Under the pieces are notes generated by a model. The model saw nothing but the letters and a program-made list of their open reading frames with translations. It was not told where the DNA came from and ran no database searches. This document shows positions 24,605-33,646 of a DNA stretch of 64,000 nt, one piece after another (within the stretch, counting starts at the first letter, position 1; each line of letters begins with the position of its first letter). The stretch covers positions 1 through 64,000 of the forward strand of contig CBDFHV010000065.1 of NCBI GenBank assembly GCA_965247705.1, given 5' to 3'. Both the position numbers and the translations under genes were made by a program. This DNA is from CBDFHV01 sp965247705. GTDB taxonomy: Bacteria > Pseudomonadota > Alphaproteobacteria > Rhodospirillales > CAMCUA01.

Positions 24605-25027
24605 ATGAACGCCCTTCGCCTGGCCCTTCCCTTCTCGCAGCCTCAAGATCCCAAGTGGGTGCAGGCGAAGGCCGGGCGCTACCACCGCCTCATCTCCCTG
24701 GATCCCGAGGAGGATGGCCTTTCCCGAGTCGGCGGGGTGTATGTGGTGTGGCACGAGGGTATTCGTCCCCAATGGGTCTACGTGGGTCGGAGCGACGATC
24801 TGGCGGCGACGTTTCACGCCATCGCCGAGGACGAGGAAATCATGAGCTTTGAGGTGAACGGCGGCATCTATGTCACGTGGTCGCCCATCCGTCCTCGCTT
24901 CCGGCCCGGCGTCGTGCGGTATCTGTACGATACCTTGAAGCCCCTCGTCGACAATCCCAACCTGGCCAAGGACGCCGCGGACCCAGTTGCCGTCATTCCG
25001 CCCAGATCTTTGAGGCGGACCGCCTAG
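24605..25027 (+). CDS. Conserved hypothetical protein, possibly GIY-YIG-like
   Basis: The 140-residue soluble protein contains GVYVVWHEGIRPQWVYVGRS, spacing that recalls the GIY...YVG strands of GIY-YIG nucleases. The catalytic Arg/Glu pattern is not clear, so nuclease activity is doubtful. Its TAG stop at 25025-25027 overlaps the first bases of the palindromic element at 25026, which may have supplied the current stop codon. Confidence 0.55.
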   Translation: MNALRLALPFSQPQDPKWVQAKAGRYHRLISLDPEEDGLSRVGGVYVVWHEGIRPQWVYVGRSDDLAATFHAIAEDEEIMSFEVNGGIYVTWSPIRPRFRPGVVRYLYDTLKPLVDNPNLAKDAADPVAVIPPRSLRRTA

Positions 25028-25290
25028 TACCCCCCATCGCAATTCCCCACCCCATACGATCGCTTTTCCCGTTCCCTCGGCAGGAGGCGGCGCGCCGGCG
25101 ATGCGGGGATATCGTCAAGCGTCGCCGACGCCCCGAGGGGACGGGAAAAGCGACCCTTCGGGCGGTCTTGCGCGTCCCCGGCGGCGTTGCCCGGCGCTTG
25201 TGATGCGACAGCATCACGGCGCACCGGGCGCCTGGCCGGATGAACGCGCAAGGCCGTCGTATGGGGTGGGGCATTGCGATGGGGGGTACT
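25026..25290. repeat. 265-bp cloverleaf-like palindromic element (MITE or structured RNA)
   Basis: The outer arms, 25026-25059 and 25257-25290, are inverted repeats of 34 bases with one mismatch (left end AGTACCCCCCATCGC). Inside are two further hairpins. The first has arms 25060-25080 and 25133-25153 (21 bases, one mismatch). The second is an imperfect arm between about 25167 and 25252 with a perfect tip GTGATGC-GACA-GCATCAC. The whole folds as a three-way junction. TA dinucleotides at both ends allow a TA-target MITE. It separates a gene stop from the TPR-transferase start. Confidence 0.7.
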
Positions 25291-25294
25291 GGGC

Positions 25295-27235
25295 GTGAAA
25301 AGTTCCGGCAATCGCCGGCGGCGACGACGGGAGAGCAAGGTCTCACGCCCGTCCCGCGGCGCCGCCGAAAACGCCGATGCGCTGAGCCAACAAGGAATCG
25401 AGGCGGCCCGCGCCGGCGACCTGGCTCGGGCCGCCGATCTGCTCCTGCGGGCCGTGACCATGGCGCCCGATGTGGCCGCCCATCACAATAACCTGGGCAA
25501 CGTGCTGTCGGCCCAGGGTCGGCAGGCGGAGGCCCTGGCCGCCTACGAGCGGTCGTTGGGTCTGAATCCCGACGATCCGCAAACCCTGAACAACGCCGGC
25601 ACCGTGCTGCGTCTGGTGGGACATCTGGACGCGGCGGAAGCGCGGCTTCGACGCTCCCTCGCCCTGAGGCCCGGTATCGCCGCCGTCCACAGCAATCTGG
25701 GCAATGTGCTGATGGACCAGGGGCGGGTGGCGGAAGCGGTCGAGAGCTTTCGCCATGCCCTGTCGCTGGATCCCGCCTACGCCATCGCCCACAACAACCT
25801 GGGCAACGGGTTGAAGCGGTTGGGCCGCTACGGCGAGGCCATTGCCGCCTATCGGCAGGCGGCGGACCTGTCGCCGCGCTACGCCGACGCCCTCAGCAAC
25901 ATCGCGGAGGCCCTCAAGGAATGCGGTCAGGTGGACGCAGCGTTGCCCTTCTACGACCGGGCGGTGGAAGCGGCGCCGGATCGCCTGGGCATCCTGTCGA
26001 ATCGGCTGTTCGCCCTCAATTGTCTGTCCGGCTTGGATCGGCAGGATGTTTTGGCAGAGCACCGGGCCTGGGGCGCGCGCTGCATGGGCCGGGTAACACG
26101 GGAAGTAGCCAATCCCGGCGATCCGGCGGCGGGCGCGCCCCTCAGGGTGGGTTATCTGTCGGCCGATTTCCGGCGCCACTCGGTGGCCTACTTCGTGGAA
26201 CCGGTGTTCGCCAACCACGATCCACGCGCGGTCGAAGTTTTCGCCTATTCGAACGTCGCCCAACCCGACGCGGTGACGGATCGCCTGAAGGCACGGGCCG
26301 CGGGCTGGCGGGACGTGCGGGGGCTCGACGATGGGACGGTCGCCGAGCGCGTGCGCCAGGACGGGATCCACATCCTCGTCGACCTTGGGGGCCATACGGC
26401 GGATAGCCGTCTGTCCGTCCTCGCCCAGCGGCCGGCGCCCGTGCAGATCACATGGCTTGGCTATCCCAACACCTCGGGTCTGGATGCCGTTGACGTCAGG
26501 CTCACTGACGTCGTCGCCGACCCCCTGGGGGCCGAAGCCTGGCACACAGAGCGGTTGGTCCGCCTGGAGGGCGGCTTTCTCTGCTACGGGCCACCCGACG
26601 ATGCTCCGGACGTGGGACCGCCGCCATGCGGGCAGGACCAGCCGGTAACGTTCGGCTCCTTCAACAACCTCGCCAAGCTCAGCGATCCCCTGGTGGCGGC
26701 CTGGTCGGCGATTCTCGATGCCGTGCCCGCCAGCCGCCTTCTGCTCAAGGCCAAAGCCCTGGGCGACGCCGCCGCGCGGCGGGCGGTGTTGGCGCGGTTC
26801 GCCGCCCGTGGGACGGACGCGGGACGTATCGAATTCCGGGACTGGATCACCGAGGGCTCGCCCCTGGCGCTTTACCGGTCCGTGGACGTGGGCCTCGACA
26901 CCTTTCCCTACAATGGCACCACGACCACCTGCGAGGCCCTGTGGATGGGCGTCCCCGTGGTGACGTGGGCGGGGGACCGCCATGCCTCCAGGGTCGGCGC
27001 CAGTCTTCTGGGCCGGCTTGGGCTCGAGGACCTGGTGGCCGACGATGCCGCCGGCTATGTGGCGGCGGCCGTTCGCCTGGCCGTCGACCGGCCCCGATTG
27101 GAGTCCCTTCGCCATTGCATGCGGGATCGCATGGCCGAAAGCGGCCTCACGGACGGCGCGGCCTTCACCGGTTGCCTGGAAGCGGTCTATCGAGACTTGT
27201 GGCGGACCCGAGGCTACAGCTCACCCAGCGGATAG
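25295..27235 (+). CDS. TPR-repeat protein with OGT/SPINDLY-type glycosyltransferase domain
   Basis: The protein of about 646 residues has tetratricopeptide repeats over residues 30-230 (repeated NNLGNVL and SNLGNVLMDQGRVAEAVESF patterns) and a GT41-like catalytic region over about 280-635. Key segments are GYLSADFRRHSVAYFVEPVF, VDLGGHTADSRLSVLAQRPA, VTFGSFNNLAKLSDPLV and DTFPYNGTTTTCEALWMG. Bacterial members transfer sugars to proteins or build surface glycans. The start is uncertain: GTG 25295 follows a G-rich stretch inside or just past the palindromic element, and TTG 25274 is also in frame. Confidence 0.85.
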   Translation: MKSSGNRRRRRRESKVSRPSRGAAENADALSQQGIEAARAGDLARAADLLLRAVTMAPDVAAHHNNLGNVLSAQGRQAEALAAYERSLGLNPDDPQTLNNAGTVLRLVGHLDAAEARLRRSLALRPGIAAVHSNLGNVLMDQGRVAEAVESFRHALSLDPAYAIAHNNLGNGLKRLGRYGEAIAAYRQAADLSPRYADALSNIAEALKECGQVDAALPFYDRAVEAAPDRLGILSNRLFALNCLSGLDRQDVLAEHRAWGARCMGRVTREVANPGDPAAGAPLRVGYLSADFRRHSVAYFVEPVFANHDPRAVEVFAYSNVAQPDAVTDRLKARAAGWRDVRGLDDGTVAERVRQDGIHILVDLGGHTADSRLSVLAQRPAPVQITWLGYPNTSGLDAVDVRLTDVVADPLGAEAWHTERLVRLEGGFLCYGPPDDAPDVGPPPCGQDQPVTFGSFNNLAKLSDPLVAAWSAILDAVPASRLLLKAKALGDAAARRAVLARFAARGTDAGRIEFRDWITEGSPLALYRSVDVGLDTFPYNGTTTTCEALWMGVPVVTWAGDRHASRVGASLLGRLGLEDLVADDAAGYVAAAVRLAVDRPRLESLRHCMRDRMAESGLTDGAAFTGCLEAVYRDLWRTRGYSSPSG

Positions 27236-27238
27236 GGA

Positions 27239-27266
27239 TTGGGCGGCCGTCCGCCGCGCCTATATA
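27239..27266 (+). promoter_or_regulatory. Candidate promoter giving a nearly leaderless mRNA
   Basis: TTGGGC (27239-27244), a 16-base spacer and TATATA (27261-27266) lie directly before ATG 27275. A normal start site about 7 bases after the -10 box would fall on or next to the ATG, and no Shine-Dalgarno is visible. Confidence 0.45.
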
Positions 27267-27274
27267 GTCATGGC

Positions 27275-27481
27275 ATGGACCTCGCCATGGCGATCCTTCC
27301 CTGGTTGATCGGCGCGTCGGCGATCGCGGTCGTCGGCGTCCTGTTCACGGGCATCTTTTCCATGAGCCGAAGCGACGATTTCAACGCCCGCCATGGCAAT
27401 CGCCTGATGCGCTGGCGGGTCATTTCCCAGGGGGTGACGGTCGCCCTGTTGGCGCTTTACATGGTGCTGCAACACACATGA
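27275..27481 (+). CDS. Small twin-transmembrane (HIG1-like) protein
   Basis: The 68-residue protein has two hydrophobic helices (ILPWLIGASAIAVVGVLFTG and VTVALLALYMVLQ) joined by a polar loop (RSDDFNARHGNRLMRWRV). It is the size and layout of alphaproteobacterial twin-TM proteins with a HIG1-like domain, often found before the cobalamin adenosyltransferase gene. HIG1 proteins are linked with respiratory complexes; the role here is inferred. It ends 22 bases before the next gene. Confidence 0.8.
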   Translation: MDLAMAILPWLIGASAIAVVGVLFTGIFSMSRSDDFNARHGNRLMRWRVISQGVTVALLALYMVLQHT

Positions 27482-27503
27482 TCGCCGCCTATTCCGTTCA
27501 ACC

Positions 27504-28067
27504 ATGGTCAAGCTGACACGCATCTACACCCGCGGCGGCGACGGCGGGGAGACTTCGCTCGGCGACGGCAGCCCCATCGCCAAGCACGCTCCGCGCATGG
27601 ACGCCATCGGCGACGTGGACGAAGCCAACGGGGCGATCGGCCTGGCCCGGCTCCACGTCGACGGCGAACTGGATCTGATTTTGGCCCGGATCCAGAACGA
27701 CCTCTTCGACCTGGGGGCCGATATCTGCACGCCGGAAGGATCGGCGCGGCGGGCCGCCGGCCTGCGTATCGTCGAAGCCCAAGTGACCCGACTGGAGATG
27801 GAAATCGACTCGGCGAACGCTCCGTTGTCGCCGCTTACGTCCTTCGTGCTGCCCGGCGGTTCGCCGGCCGCCGCGCACCTCCATCTGGCCCGCACCATAA
27901 CCCGCCGCGCCGAACGCCGGCTGGTCGCGCTGGCGGGGACGGAAGAGATCAATTCGGCGGCGCTGCGTTATCTGAATCGCTTGTCCGACCTGCTGTTCGT
28001 GCTTGCCCGCCAAGCCAACGACGGGGGCGCCGCCGACGTCCTGTGGATTCCCGGCGACAACCGCTGA
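27504..28067 (+). CDS. Cob(I)alamin adenosyltransferase, PduO type
   Basis: The 187-residue enzyme shows the PduO/MMAB signatures: the N-terminal nucleotide-binding TRGGDGGETSLGDG, then MDAIGDVDEANGAIGLA, FVLPGGSPAAAHLHLARTI and TRRAERRLVAL, with LRYLNRLSDLLFVLAR. It adenosylates cob(I)alamin with ATP to give the B12 coenzyme. The start ATG 27504 and the length match the family. It is co-directional with the twin-TM gene, as in many alphaproteobacteria. Confidence 0.93.
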   Translation: MVKLTRIYTRGGDGGETSLGDGSPIAKHAPRMDAIGDVDEANGAIGLARLHVDGELDLILARIQNDLFDLGADICTPEGSARRAAGLRIVEAQVTRLEMEIDSANAPLSPLTSFVLPGGSPAAAHLHLARTITRRAERRLVALAGTEEINSAALRYLNRLSDLLFVLARQANDGGAADVLWIPGDNR

Positions 28068-28159
28068 TTTAAGGGACCACCCTTTCGTTGTTCCCGCCGC
28101 CGCGATAACGGCATAATGGTCCGACTCGGGCCACGACGGGGTTCGATAGGGGGGGGGCC

Positions 28160-28861
28160 ATGGCGCCGTTGGACAAGCGGGCGCTTCTCGAGACCAACTA
28201 CCTGTTCCGCGATCTGGACCCGTCCGTGGTCGAGCGGGTGGCCGCGCTGGCGATCACCCGTCGCTTGGGCGCCGACGAGGTCCTGTTCCTCAAGGGCGAC
28301 ACGGGCGACGCCCTCTATGGGGTGCTCGAGGGCCGCGTGCGCATCTCCACCGCCGCTCCCGGCGGCAAGGAGATCATTCTCAATGTCATGAACCCCGGGG
28401 ACGTGTTCGGCGAAATCGCCCTCCTCGACGGGGGACCGCGCTCGGCCGATGCCGCGGCCATGACGGCGGCGACCCTTCTTGCCATCCGCCGGCGGGAGTT
28501 CCTGGACCTGATGGAACGGGAACCGGGACTGGCCCGTCACCTGCTGGAGCTGGTGTGCGCCCGGGTGCGCTCGACCAGCGAGATGCTCGAGGACGCGGCT
28601 TTCCTGGCCCTGCCGGCGCGCCTCGCCAAACGGCTGCTCAACCTGGCCACGGTCCAGGGCGAGTCCTTGCCCGACGATGGGGTGGCCCTGCGCATCTCCC
28701 AGAGCGACCTGGCGCAGATCATGGGCACGTCCCGGGAAAGCATCAACAAGCACCTGCAAATCTGGCGCCGGGAAGGCTGGATCGGCCTGGCCCGCTCGCG
28801 GGTGATCCTCCAAGACCAGCAGGCGCTGCAGGAACTGGTGGATCTGGGCGCGGAAGGGTAG
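28160..28861 (+). CDS. Crp/Fnr-family transcriptional regulator
   Basis: The 233-residue protein has an N-terminal cyclic-nucleotide-binding fold (about 15-125; PGDVFGEIALLDGGPRSADA resembles the phosphate-binding cassette) and a C-terminal winged helix (ISQSDLAQIMGTSRESINKH as recognition helix). The cassette with Glu and Arg suggests that cAMP/cGMP binding is possible. There is no Fnr-type cysteine cluster. ATG 28160 is preceded by a run of nine Gs (28149-28157) that serves as the Shine-Dalgarno and is a length-instability hotspot. Confidence 0.9.
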   Translation: MAPLDKRALLETNYLFRDLDPSVVERVAALAITRRLGADEVLFLKGDTGDALYGVLEGRVRISTAAPGGKEIILNVMNPGDVFGEIALLDGGPRSADAAAMTAATLLAIRRREFLDLMEREPGLARHLLELVCARVRSTSEMLEDAAFLALPARLAKRLLNLATVQGESLPDDGVALRISQSDLAQIMGTSRESINKHLQIWRREGWIGLARSRVILQDQQALQELVDLGAEG

Positions 28862-29034
28862 GGCGGACCGGTCGACCCCAGCCTGGAAACCCTCGGACTG
28901 GGTTGTCGCCGCGCTCTTGCATCACGCGGTGGGACGGACTTCAGAATTGCCGCATTCACCAAGACGGGTTGGTCATCGACACAACGGAAACCTGAGCGCC
29001 ACTAAACGGAATTTGCGAAAAAGGAAAAAATCTC

Positions 29035-29346
29035 ATGTCGAACTACATCCTTGCCTACCACGGTGGCAAAAAGCCCGAGAGTCCCGAGGAGGGAGCCAAG
29101 CAAATGGCGAAATGGAAAGCCTGGGTGGTTGGCCTTGGCGATGCCGTGGTCAATCCCGGCACTCCCTTGGGAATGTCCAAAACCGTGAGTTCCGCTGGCG
29201 TATAGGACGATGGCGGACCGAATCCCTTGTCCGGTTTTTCTGTCGTCAAAGCCGACAGCATGGATGCAGCTCTGGAAATGGCCAAGGGATGCCCGTTTCT
29301 TGAAACCGGCGGCACACTCGAAGTCGCGGAAATGATGGAAATGTAG
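29035..29346 (+). pseudogene. YCII/DGPF-like small protein with in-frame TAG
   Basis: ATG 29035 (Shine-Dalgarno AAGGA nine bases upstream) opens a frame reading MSNYILAYHGGKKPESPEEG then MAKWKAWVVGLGDAVVNPG and SKTVSSAGV. It is cut at codon 57 by TAG (29203-29205), and the same frame continues DDGGPNPLSGFSVVKADSMD and CPFLETGGTLEVAEMMEM to the stop at 29344-29346. The two halves together make a typical 103-residue protein of this small-domain family, so one base change (for example TCG or CAG to TAG) is the only defect. Confidence 0.75.
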
Positions 29347-29509
29347 CCACCAACATCGCGAGCCAGACGATCCAGCAGGCCAGGTTATCGACGGTTTGGC
29401 GACCGGAATACGTGGGCTCGCAGTCCTTTTTCGCGCCGAAGGGCGGGCCAGGACCGTCAGGGCCGAACCGGCCGCCCCGATACCGTGCGCGGCAGACTTC
29501 ACCGCCATA

Positions 29510-30391
29510 TCAGGCGGCGTCCGTCGAGCCCCGCACCGGCCCCATCGACGGCATGCGGTGTTCCTCGGCGAACATGTGGCTGTAGAGCACCGCCGGCCAG
29601 ATCTTGCCTTCCTGGGTAACGCCCAGGTACTGGAGTGCGATGTCGATGTAGGGCTTCACCGAGGCCCAGAAGAAGCGGGGGTAGCCGGCCCGCAGGTCGG
29701 CCGCCGTCTCGTAGCCCAGTTCGGCGTTCTTGCCGGTCTCCCGAAGCTCGAAGAACAGGGCGGACATCTTGCGCATGTAATTGATGACGGCCAGTTGGCC
29801 AATCAGGTCGGCGGCCCGCAAGAGGCCCGGGTAATCGTCGGTGCGCTGGTAGTCCATGGCCTCGGGGATGGGAAAGCGCGTGTGCTCGATATTCTTGCAG
29901 ATCACCTCGGCGTCGATGGACCCGGACGCCAGGGCGGCGTTGCTGCCGAACCGCTGGCGCACGAACATCTTCGCCCTATCCACGTGAAAGGGCGTCAGCG
30001 CGGCGTCGGTGGCCCCGGGCGCCAGGGTGGTTGTGTCGCCCGACTCGTTGATGACACAGCGGTCGTCATGGTCCCCGCGGCAGATACCCCGCACATAGCC
30101 GATGTCGTGGCATAAGAGCGCGATGGTGAAGTGGAGCCAATCGCCGGGCGATACGCCGCCTTCGCTCAGGTGCTTGCCGCGCAGGATCTGCTGGCCCGCC
30201 TGGGTGACCATGATCGTGTGGTTGACGTCGTGGTACGGTGTGTCGCTGTTGGCGATCACCTCCAGGGCCAGCCGCCCGACGAAAGCGACGATGCCGGGAT
30301 AACTGGGCTCCGCGGTGGAGTATGTGCGCAGATACTCCTGCTGTAGCCGCTCAACGAATGCCTCGATGACGATCTCGGTGGGGTTGAACAT
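29510..30391 (-). CDS. HD-domain metal-dependent phosphohydrolase
   Basis: The 293-residue protein carries an HD-type metal site: YHDVNHTIMV (first His), ALLCHDIGYVRG (the HD pair), then HFHVDRAKMFV-like and NIEHTRFP histidines. Such proteins hydrolyse phosphoesters of nucleotides. An N-terminal helix precedes the domain. The start is ATG 30391 after a GGAGAGGG-like Shine-Dalgarno. There is no clear operon partner, because the neighbouring gene at 30555 is divergent. Confidence 0.85.
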   Translation of the reverse strand: MFNPTEIVIEAFVERLQQEYLRTYSTAEPSYPGIVAFVGRLALEVIANSDTPYHDVNHTIMVTQAGQQILRGKHLSEGGVSPGDWLHFTIALLCHDIGYVRGICRGDHDDRCVINESGDTTTLAPGATDAALTPFHVDRAKMFVRQRFGSNAALASGSIDAEVICKNIEHTRFPIPEAMDYQRTDDYPGLLRAADLIGQLAVINYMRKMSALFFELRETGKNAELGYETAADLRAGYPRFFWASVKPYIDIALQYLGVTQEGKIWPAVLYSHMFAEEHRMPSMGPVRGSTDAA

Positions 30392-30554
30392 GCCCTCTCC
30401 GTTGCTAATCCCTTGCGGAGACCCATTGATTCCCACCGCGCCGTTATAACGCAAATGCGGCGCCGACAGTTCCAATTCTTGTGATTGCCGTAACGCGAGG
30501 GGGACGTGGCATAGTTCTTCCCTGTCCGTGGGGCTTGGCAAGAGGGAACGCGTC

Positions 30555-31196
30555 ATGATCTGGAACGGTGTCGCGCCGCGCCTCTCGGTGGTCGCCACGA
30601 TCCTGTTCGTGCTGGCGCCGCCGGTGTCGGCCCGAATCGAGAAGGTGGAGAACGTCAACGGCGTGTCGGGAAAGACTATTGCAGCGCCGCCCGGAGTCGC
30701 CGACGGCGCGATCGCCGACAACGACCATATGCTGGGATTCGACGAGCGCCAGAACGTGGTCCTGGATCGGGACCTGGCCGTCGACGACGGCATCATTCCC
30801 ACCGGCACCATGATCAGCAGTCACATGATCCTTCTCAACGTGCCCGACGACGGCTGGTCCGCCTCCGGGGTCAATGACTGGACCTTCAGCGAACGCATCA
30901 TCGGCGTCATGTCGGACATCGATGGCGAACTGGAGGCCGAGTCGACGCCATTCCTCGGGGCTTCCGGCACCCGCTATCCAACGCCCTTCGGCCTCAGAGG
31001 GCTCGAAAACTGGGACGGCTACGAAGGGGTCGGAACCCGTACCCTTCGGGTCACCCTGTCGGTGTCCCAGCCGGGGGACTGGATTCGCGTCATTACCGCC
31101 GCCCGGCCCATTGCCGGTCGCGACGGACGGCGGCGCGACATTTCGGCGGCCCGGCCCGGCGATGGGGGCGTGGAAACCGTCGCCCGCGACCTGTGA
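30555..31196 (+). CDS. Secreted hypothetical protein
   Basis: The 213-residue protein has a signal peptide (LSVVATILFVLAPPVSA, cleavage near VSA-RI). The mature part is acidic and beta-rich-looking (GTMISSHMILLNVPDDGWSA, DWTFSERIIGVMSD), similar in style to exported proteins that later receive a sorting tail, but no C-terminal anchor is visible. The start ATG 30555 follows AGAGGGA. I do not recognise the family. Confidence 0.65.
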   Translation: MIWNGVAPRLSVVATILFVLAPPVSARIEKVENVNGVSGKTIAAPPGVADGAIADNDHMLGFDERQNVVLDRDLAVDDGIIPTGTMISSHMILLNVPDDGWSASGVNDWTFSERIIGVMSDIDGELEAESTPFLGASGTRYPTPFGLRGLENWDGYEGVGTRTLRVTLSVSQPGDWIRVITAARPIAGRDGRRRDISAARPGDGGVETVARDL

Positions 31197-31227
31197 CTCC
31201 GCGTCGCGGCGGTGAAAGGGAGAGCAC

Positions 31228-32079
31228 ATGACCGGAAGGCTTGAAGACCACCATGCCCGGCCGCGTCTGGTGGCGCCCCCGGGGGCCTGCGAGACCCACT
31301 CCCACGTCTTCGGTCCGCCCGACCGCTATCCCCCTTTCGAGGGCCGAGGGCGCATGCCGCATCCGGAAGCGTCCGCCGTCGCCTACCGGGCCCTCCTGGA
31401 TCGCCTGGGAATCGAGCGGGGCGTCATTGTGCAGCCGTCCCTCTACGCGGACGACAACCGGGCCACTCTGGATGCCATCCAGGACCTGGGCCTGGAGCGC
31501 ACCCGAGGCGTGGCGGTAACCCGCCCGGACGTCGACCGGTCGGAGCTGGCGGACCTCCACACCGCCGGCATGCGCGGCATGCGGTTCTTCCTCTTTGCCT
31601 CGGACCTGGGACTGGAGGACCTGGAGACCGTGGCACGCAGGATCGAGCCCCTCGGCTGGCACGTGGTGGTGCAGGGGAAGGGCGAGAACTTTCCTGACTG
31701 GCTGCCCTACCTGCAAAGCTTGCCGGTACCGGTGGTGATCGACCACATGGGCCGCTTTCCGGTGCCCCTTGACCTCCATGACCCGGCCTTCGTCGCCTTC
31801 TTGAAATTTGTGGAGACCGGCCGCTGTTGGGTGAAGCTGAGCGGTCCCTACATGTCTTCAGCCGACGGCCCGCCCCACTATGGGGACGCCGCGCCCCGGG
31901 CCCGGGCGCTGGTGAACGCCCGCCCGGACCGCATGCTGTGGGCCGCCAACTGGCCCCATCCCGGTTCGCCCCTCGACAACAAGCCCGAGGAAGCGGAGTG
32001 CCTGGACGTGCTCCTCGACTGGGCGCCGGACGAGGCGGTCCGCAAGGCCATCCTCGTCGACAATCCGGCGGTTCTCTAG
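31228..32079 (+). CDS. Amidohydrolase-2 / TIM-barrel hydrolase (2-pyrone-dicarboxylate lactonase-like)
   Basis: The 283-residue protein matches the COG3618-type amidohydrolase family: an N-terminal metal-site HxH (ETHSHVFGP), RALLDRLGIERGVIVQPS, the strand PVVIDHMGRF, and the C-terminal WAANWPHPG with the catalytic Asp region. Relatives hydrolyse lactones such as 2-pyrone-4,6-dicarboxylate. The next gene starts 28 bases after its stop, suggesting a two-gene catabolic operon. Confidence 0.85.
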   Translation: MTGRLEDHHARPRLVAPPGACETHSHVFGPPDRYPPFEGRGRMPHPEASAVAYRALLDRLGIERGVIVQPSLYADDNRATLDAIQDLGLERTRGVAVTRPDVDRSELADLHTAGMRGMRFFLFASDLGLEDLETVARRIEPLGWHVVVQGKGENFPDWLPYLQSLPVPVVIDHMGRFPVPLDLHDPAFVAFLKFVETGRCWVKLSGPYMSSADGPPHYGDAAPRARALVNARPDRMLWAANWPHPGSPLDNKPEEAECLDVLLDWAPDEAVRKAILVDNPAVL

Positions 32080-32107
32080 GGTTTCGATTGAAAACTGGAG
32101 TTCACCC

Positions 32108-33646
32108 ATGGCGAAAACGCCCCGTATTGCCCTGGTCGGGTTCGTGCTCGAAAGCAATGGCCACGCGCCGGTCGTGGGTCGCGACGATTTCGTCCGCTTC
32201 AGCGGCCGGGAGATCCTCGACGACCTGAAGCGCGAAGCCCCCCGGGGACCGGCGGAACTGTCGGGGTTCGTCGACCGATTGACGGCGCTCCGCGACTGGG
32301 AGCCGGTGCCCATCACTTTCCATTCGGGAGGCGCGGCGGGGCCGGTGGACCAGGCTTATTTCGATCAGGTCATGGCCGAAGTGAGCGAACGGCTGCGCGC
32401 CGCCGGGCCGGTGGACGGGGTCTATTTCCCCGAGCACGGCGCCGGCACCGCAACCACCGACCTAGACCCGGACGGCACCCTGATGGCCGGGGTGCGGGAG
32501 ATGGTCGGGCCAAGGGCGCGGCTGATCGCGTCCCTCGACCTGCATGCCAACGTCAACGACATCATGGCCGGCGCCGTCGACATGATGTGCAGCTACGTGA
32601 CCAACCCCCATGTGGACCAGTACGCGCGGGGGAGCGAATGCGCCGAGGCCATGCACGCCATGCTGGACGGGCTGAAGACCTCCGTCGGTTTCGTCAAGCT
32701 GCCCCTGATCCCGCCGTCCATCGCCCAGAACACCAAGGCCGGCCCCTACGCCGATCACATCGCCTTCGGCCAGTCCCTGCTCGGCGATGGGGTGATGAAC
32801 GTTTCCCTGTGCAGCGGCTTTTCCCTTGGCGACACGGTGAAGAACGGTATGAGCGTCACCGTCACCACCCGCGGCAACCAGGCCCTGGCGGATCGGGTGG
32901 CGGCCCAGGTCGCGGCCCACGTGTGGGCGGAACAGGAACGCTACCTGGTCACCATGACGCCCCTTGAGAATGCCGTCGCCATGATGCTGGCCCGCAACCG
33001 GGACCCGGCCCTGCCGTCCCTCTGCTTCGCCGATGCGGCCGACAACCCCGGCGGCGGCGGTCGGGGCAACACCCCTTACATCTTGAAGGGGTTTCTGGAA
33101 GCGGGCTGCCGGGACGCCGTCGTGGCGCCGGTGTTCGACCCGCCCCTGGCGGCCGAGGCCCACGAACGGGGCGCCGGCGCCACCTTCCGGGCCCGCTTCA
33201 ACCGGGCGGAGAACACCCTCTATTCCGATCCCTTCGACTGGGGCTGCCGGGTGGAGGCCCTGCACGACGGCACCATCGTTGGGCGCCGGGGAATCCGCGC
33301 CGGCCGCACTTTCGACATGGGACCGTCGGCGCTGCTGGACTGCGACGGCATGCGAGTCGTCGTGACCGGCAAGCGCCTCCAATTCGCCGACCCGGCGATC
33401 GTGGAGTGCTTCGGCATGTCCATGAGCCAGGTGCGCGGCCTGGTGGTGAAGTCCCGGGGCCACTTCCGCGCCGCCGTCGACGAGGTCTTCACCGACGACC
33501 GCATCGTCGAGGTGGACGTGCCTGGCCTGACCACCCCCATTCTGGACCGGGTGCCCTTCCGCCATTTGCCGCGGCCGATGTATCCCCTGGACCGGGACAT
33601 GGACTGGGTGCCGCCGGCGGCGCCTCGATCAGACCCCGTCCGCTGA
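32108..33646 (+). CDS. M81-family metallopeptidase (MlrC-like)
   Basis: The 512-residue protein fits the M81/MlrC family in length. It begins RIALVGFVLESNGHAP, contains the metal-binding region FPEHGAGTATTDLDPDG and LDLHANVNDIM, and has the C-terminal domain with SADAADNPGGGGRGNTP-like glycine-rich motif (FADAADNPGGGGRGNT). MlrC cleaves linearised microcystin tetrapeptide, but most homologues act on unknown small peptides or amides. The stop at 33646 overlaps the convergent kinase gene by 18 bases. Confidence 0.87.
   Translation: MAKTPRIALVGFVLESNGHAPVVGRDDFVRFSGREILDDLKREAPRGPAELSGFVDRLTALRDWEPVPITFHSGGAAGPVDQAYFDQVMAEVSERLRAAGPVDGVYFPEHGAGTATTDLDPDGTLMAGVREMVGPRARLIASLDLHANVNDIMAGAVDMMCSYVTNPHVDQYARGSECAEAMHAMLDGLKTSVGFVKLPLIPPSIAQNTKAGPYADHIAFGQSLLGDGVMNVSLCSGFSLGDTVKNGMSVTVTTRGNQALADRVAAQVAAHVWAEQERYLVTMTPLENAVAMMLARNRDPALPSLCFADAADNPGGGGRGNTPYILKGFLEAGCRDAVVAPVFDPPLAAEAHERGAGATFRARFNRAENTLYSDPFDWGCRVEALHDGTIVGRRGIRAGRTFDMGPSALLDCDGMRVVVTGKRLQFADPAIVECFGMSMSQVRGLVVKSRGHFRAAVDEVFTDDRIVEVDVPGLTTPILDRVPFRHLPRPMYPLDRDMDWVPPAAPRSDPVR

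Noticed and set aside
25026..25290. CRISPR array or terminator at the nested inverted repeats
   Set aside because: Repeats are inverted and nested, not direct with spacers, and no T-run follows.
29203..29205. In-frame TAG as a pyrrolysine codon
   Set aside because: Pyrrolysine is restricted mainly to methanogens and a few methylamine-using bacteria, and this small protein has no known Pyl homologue.
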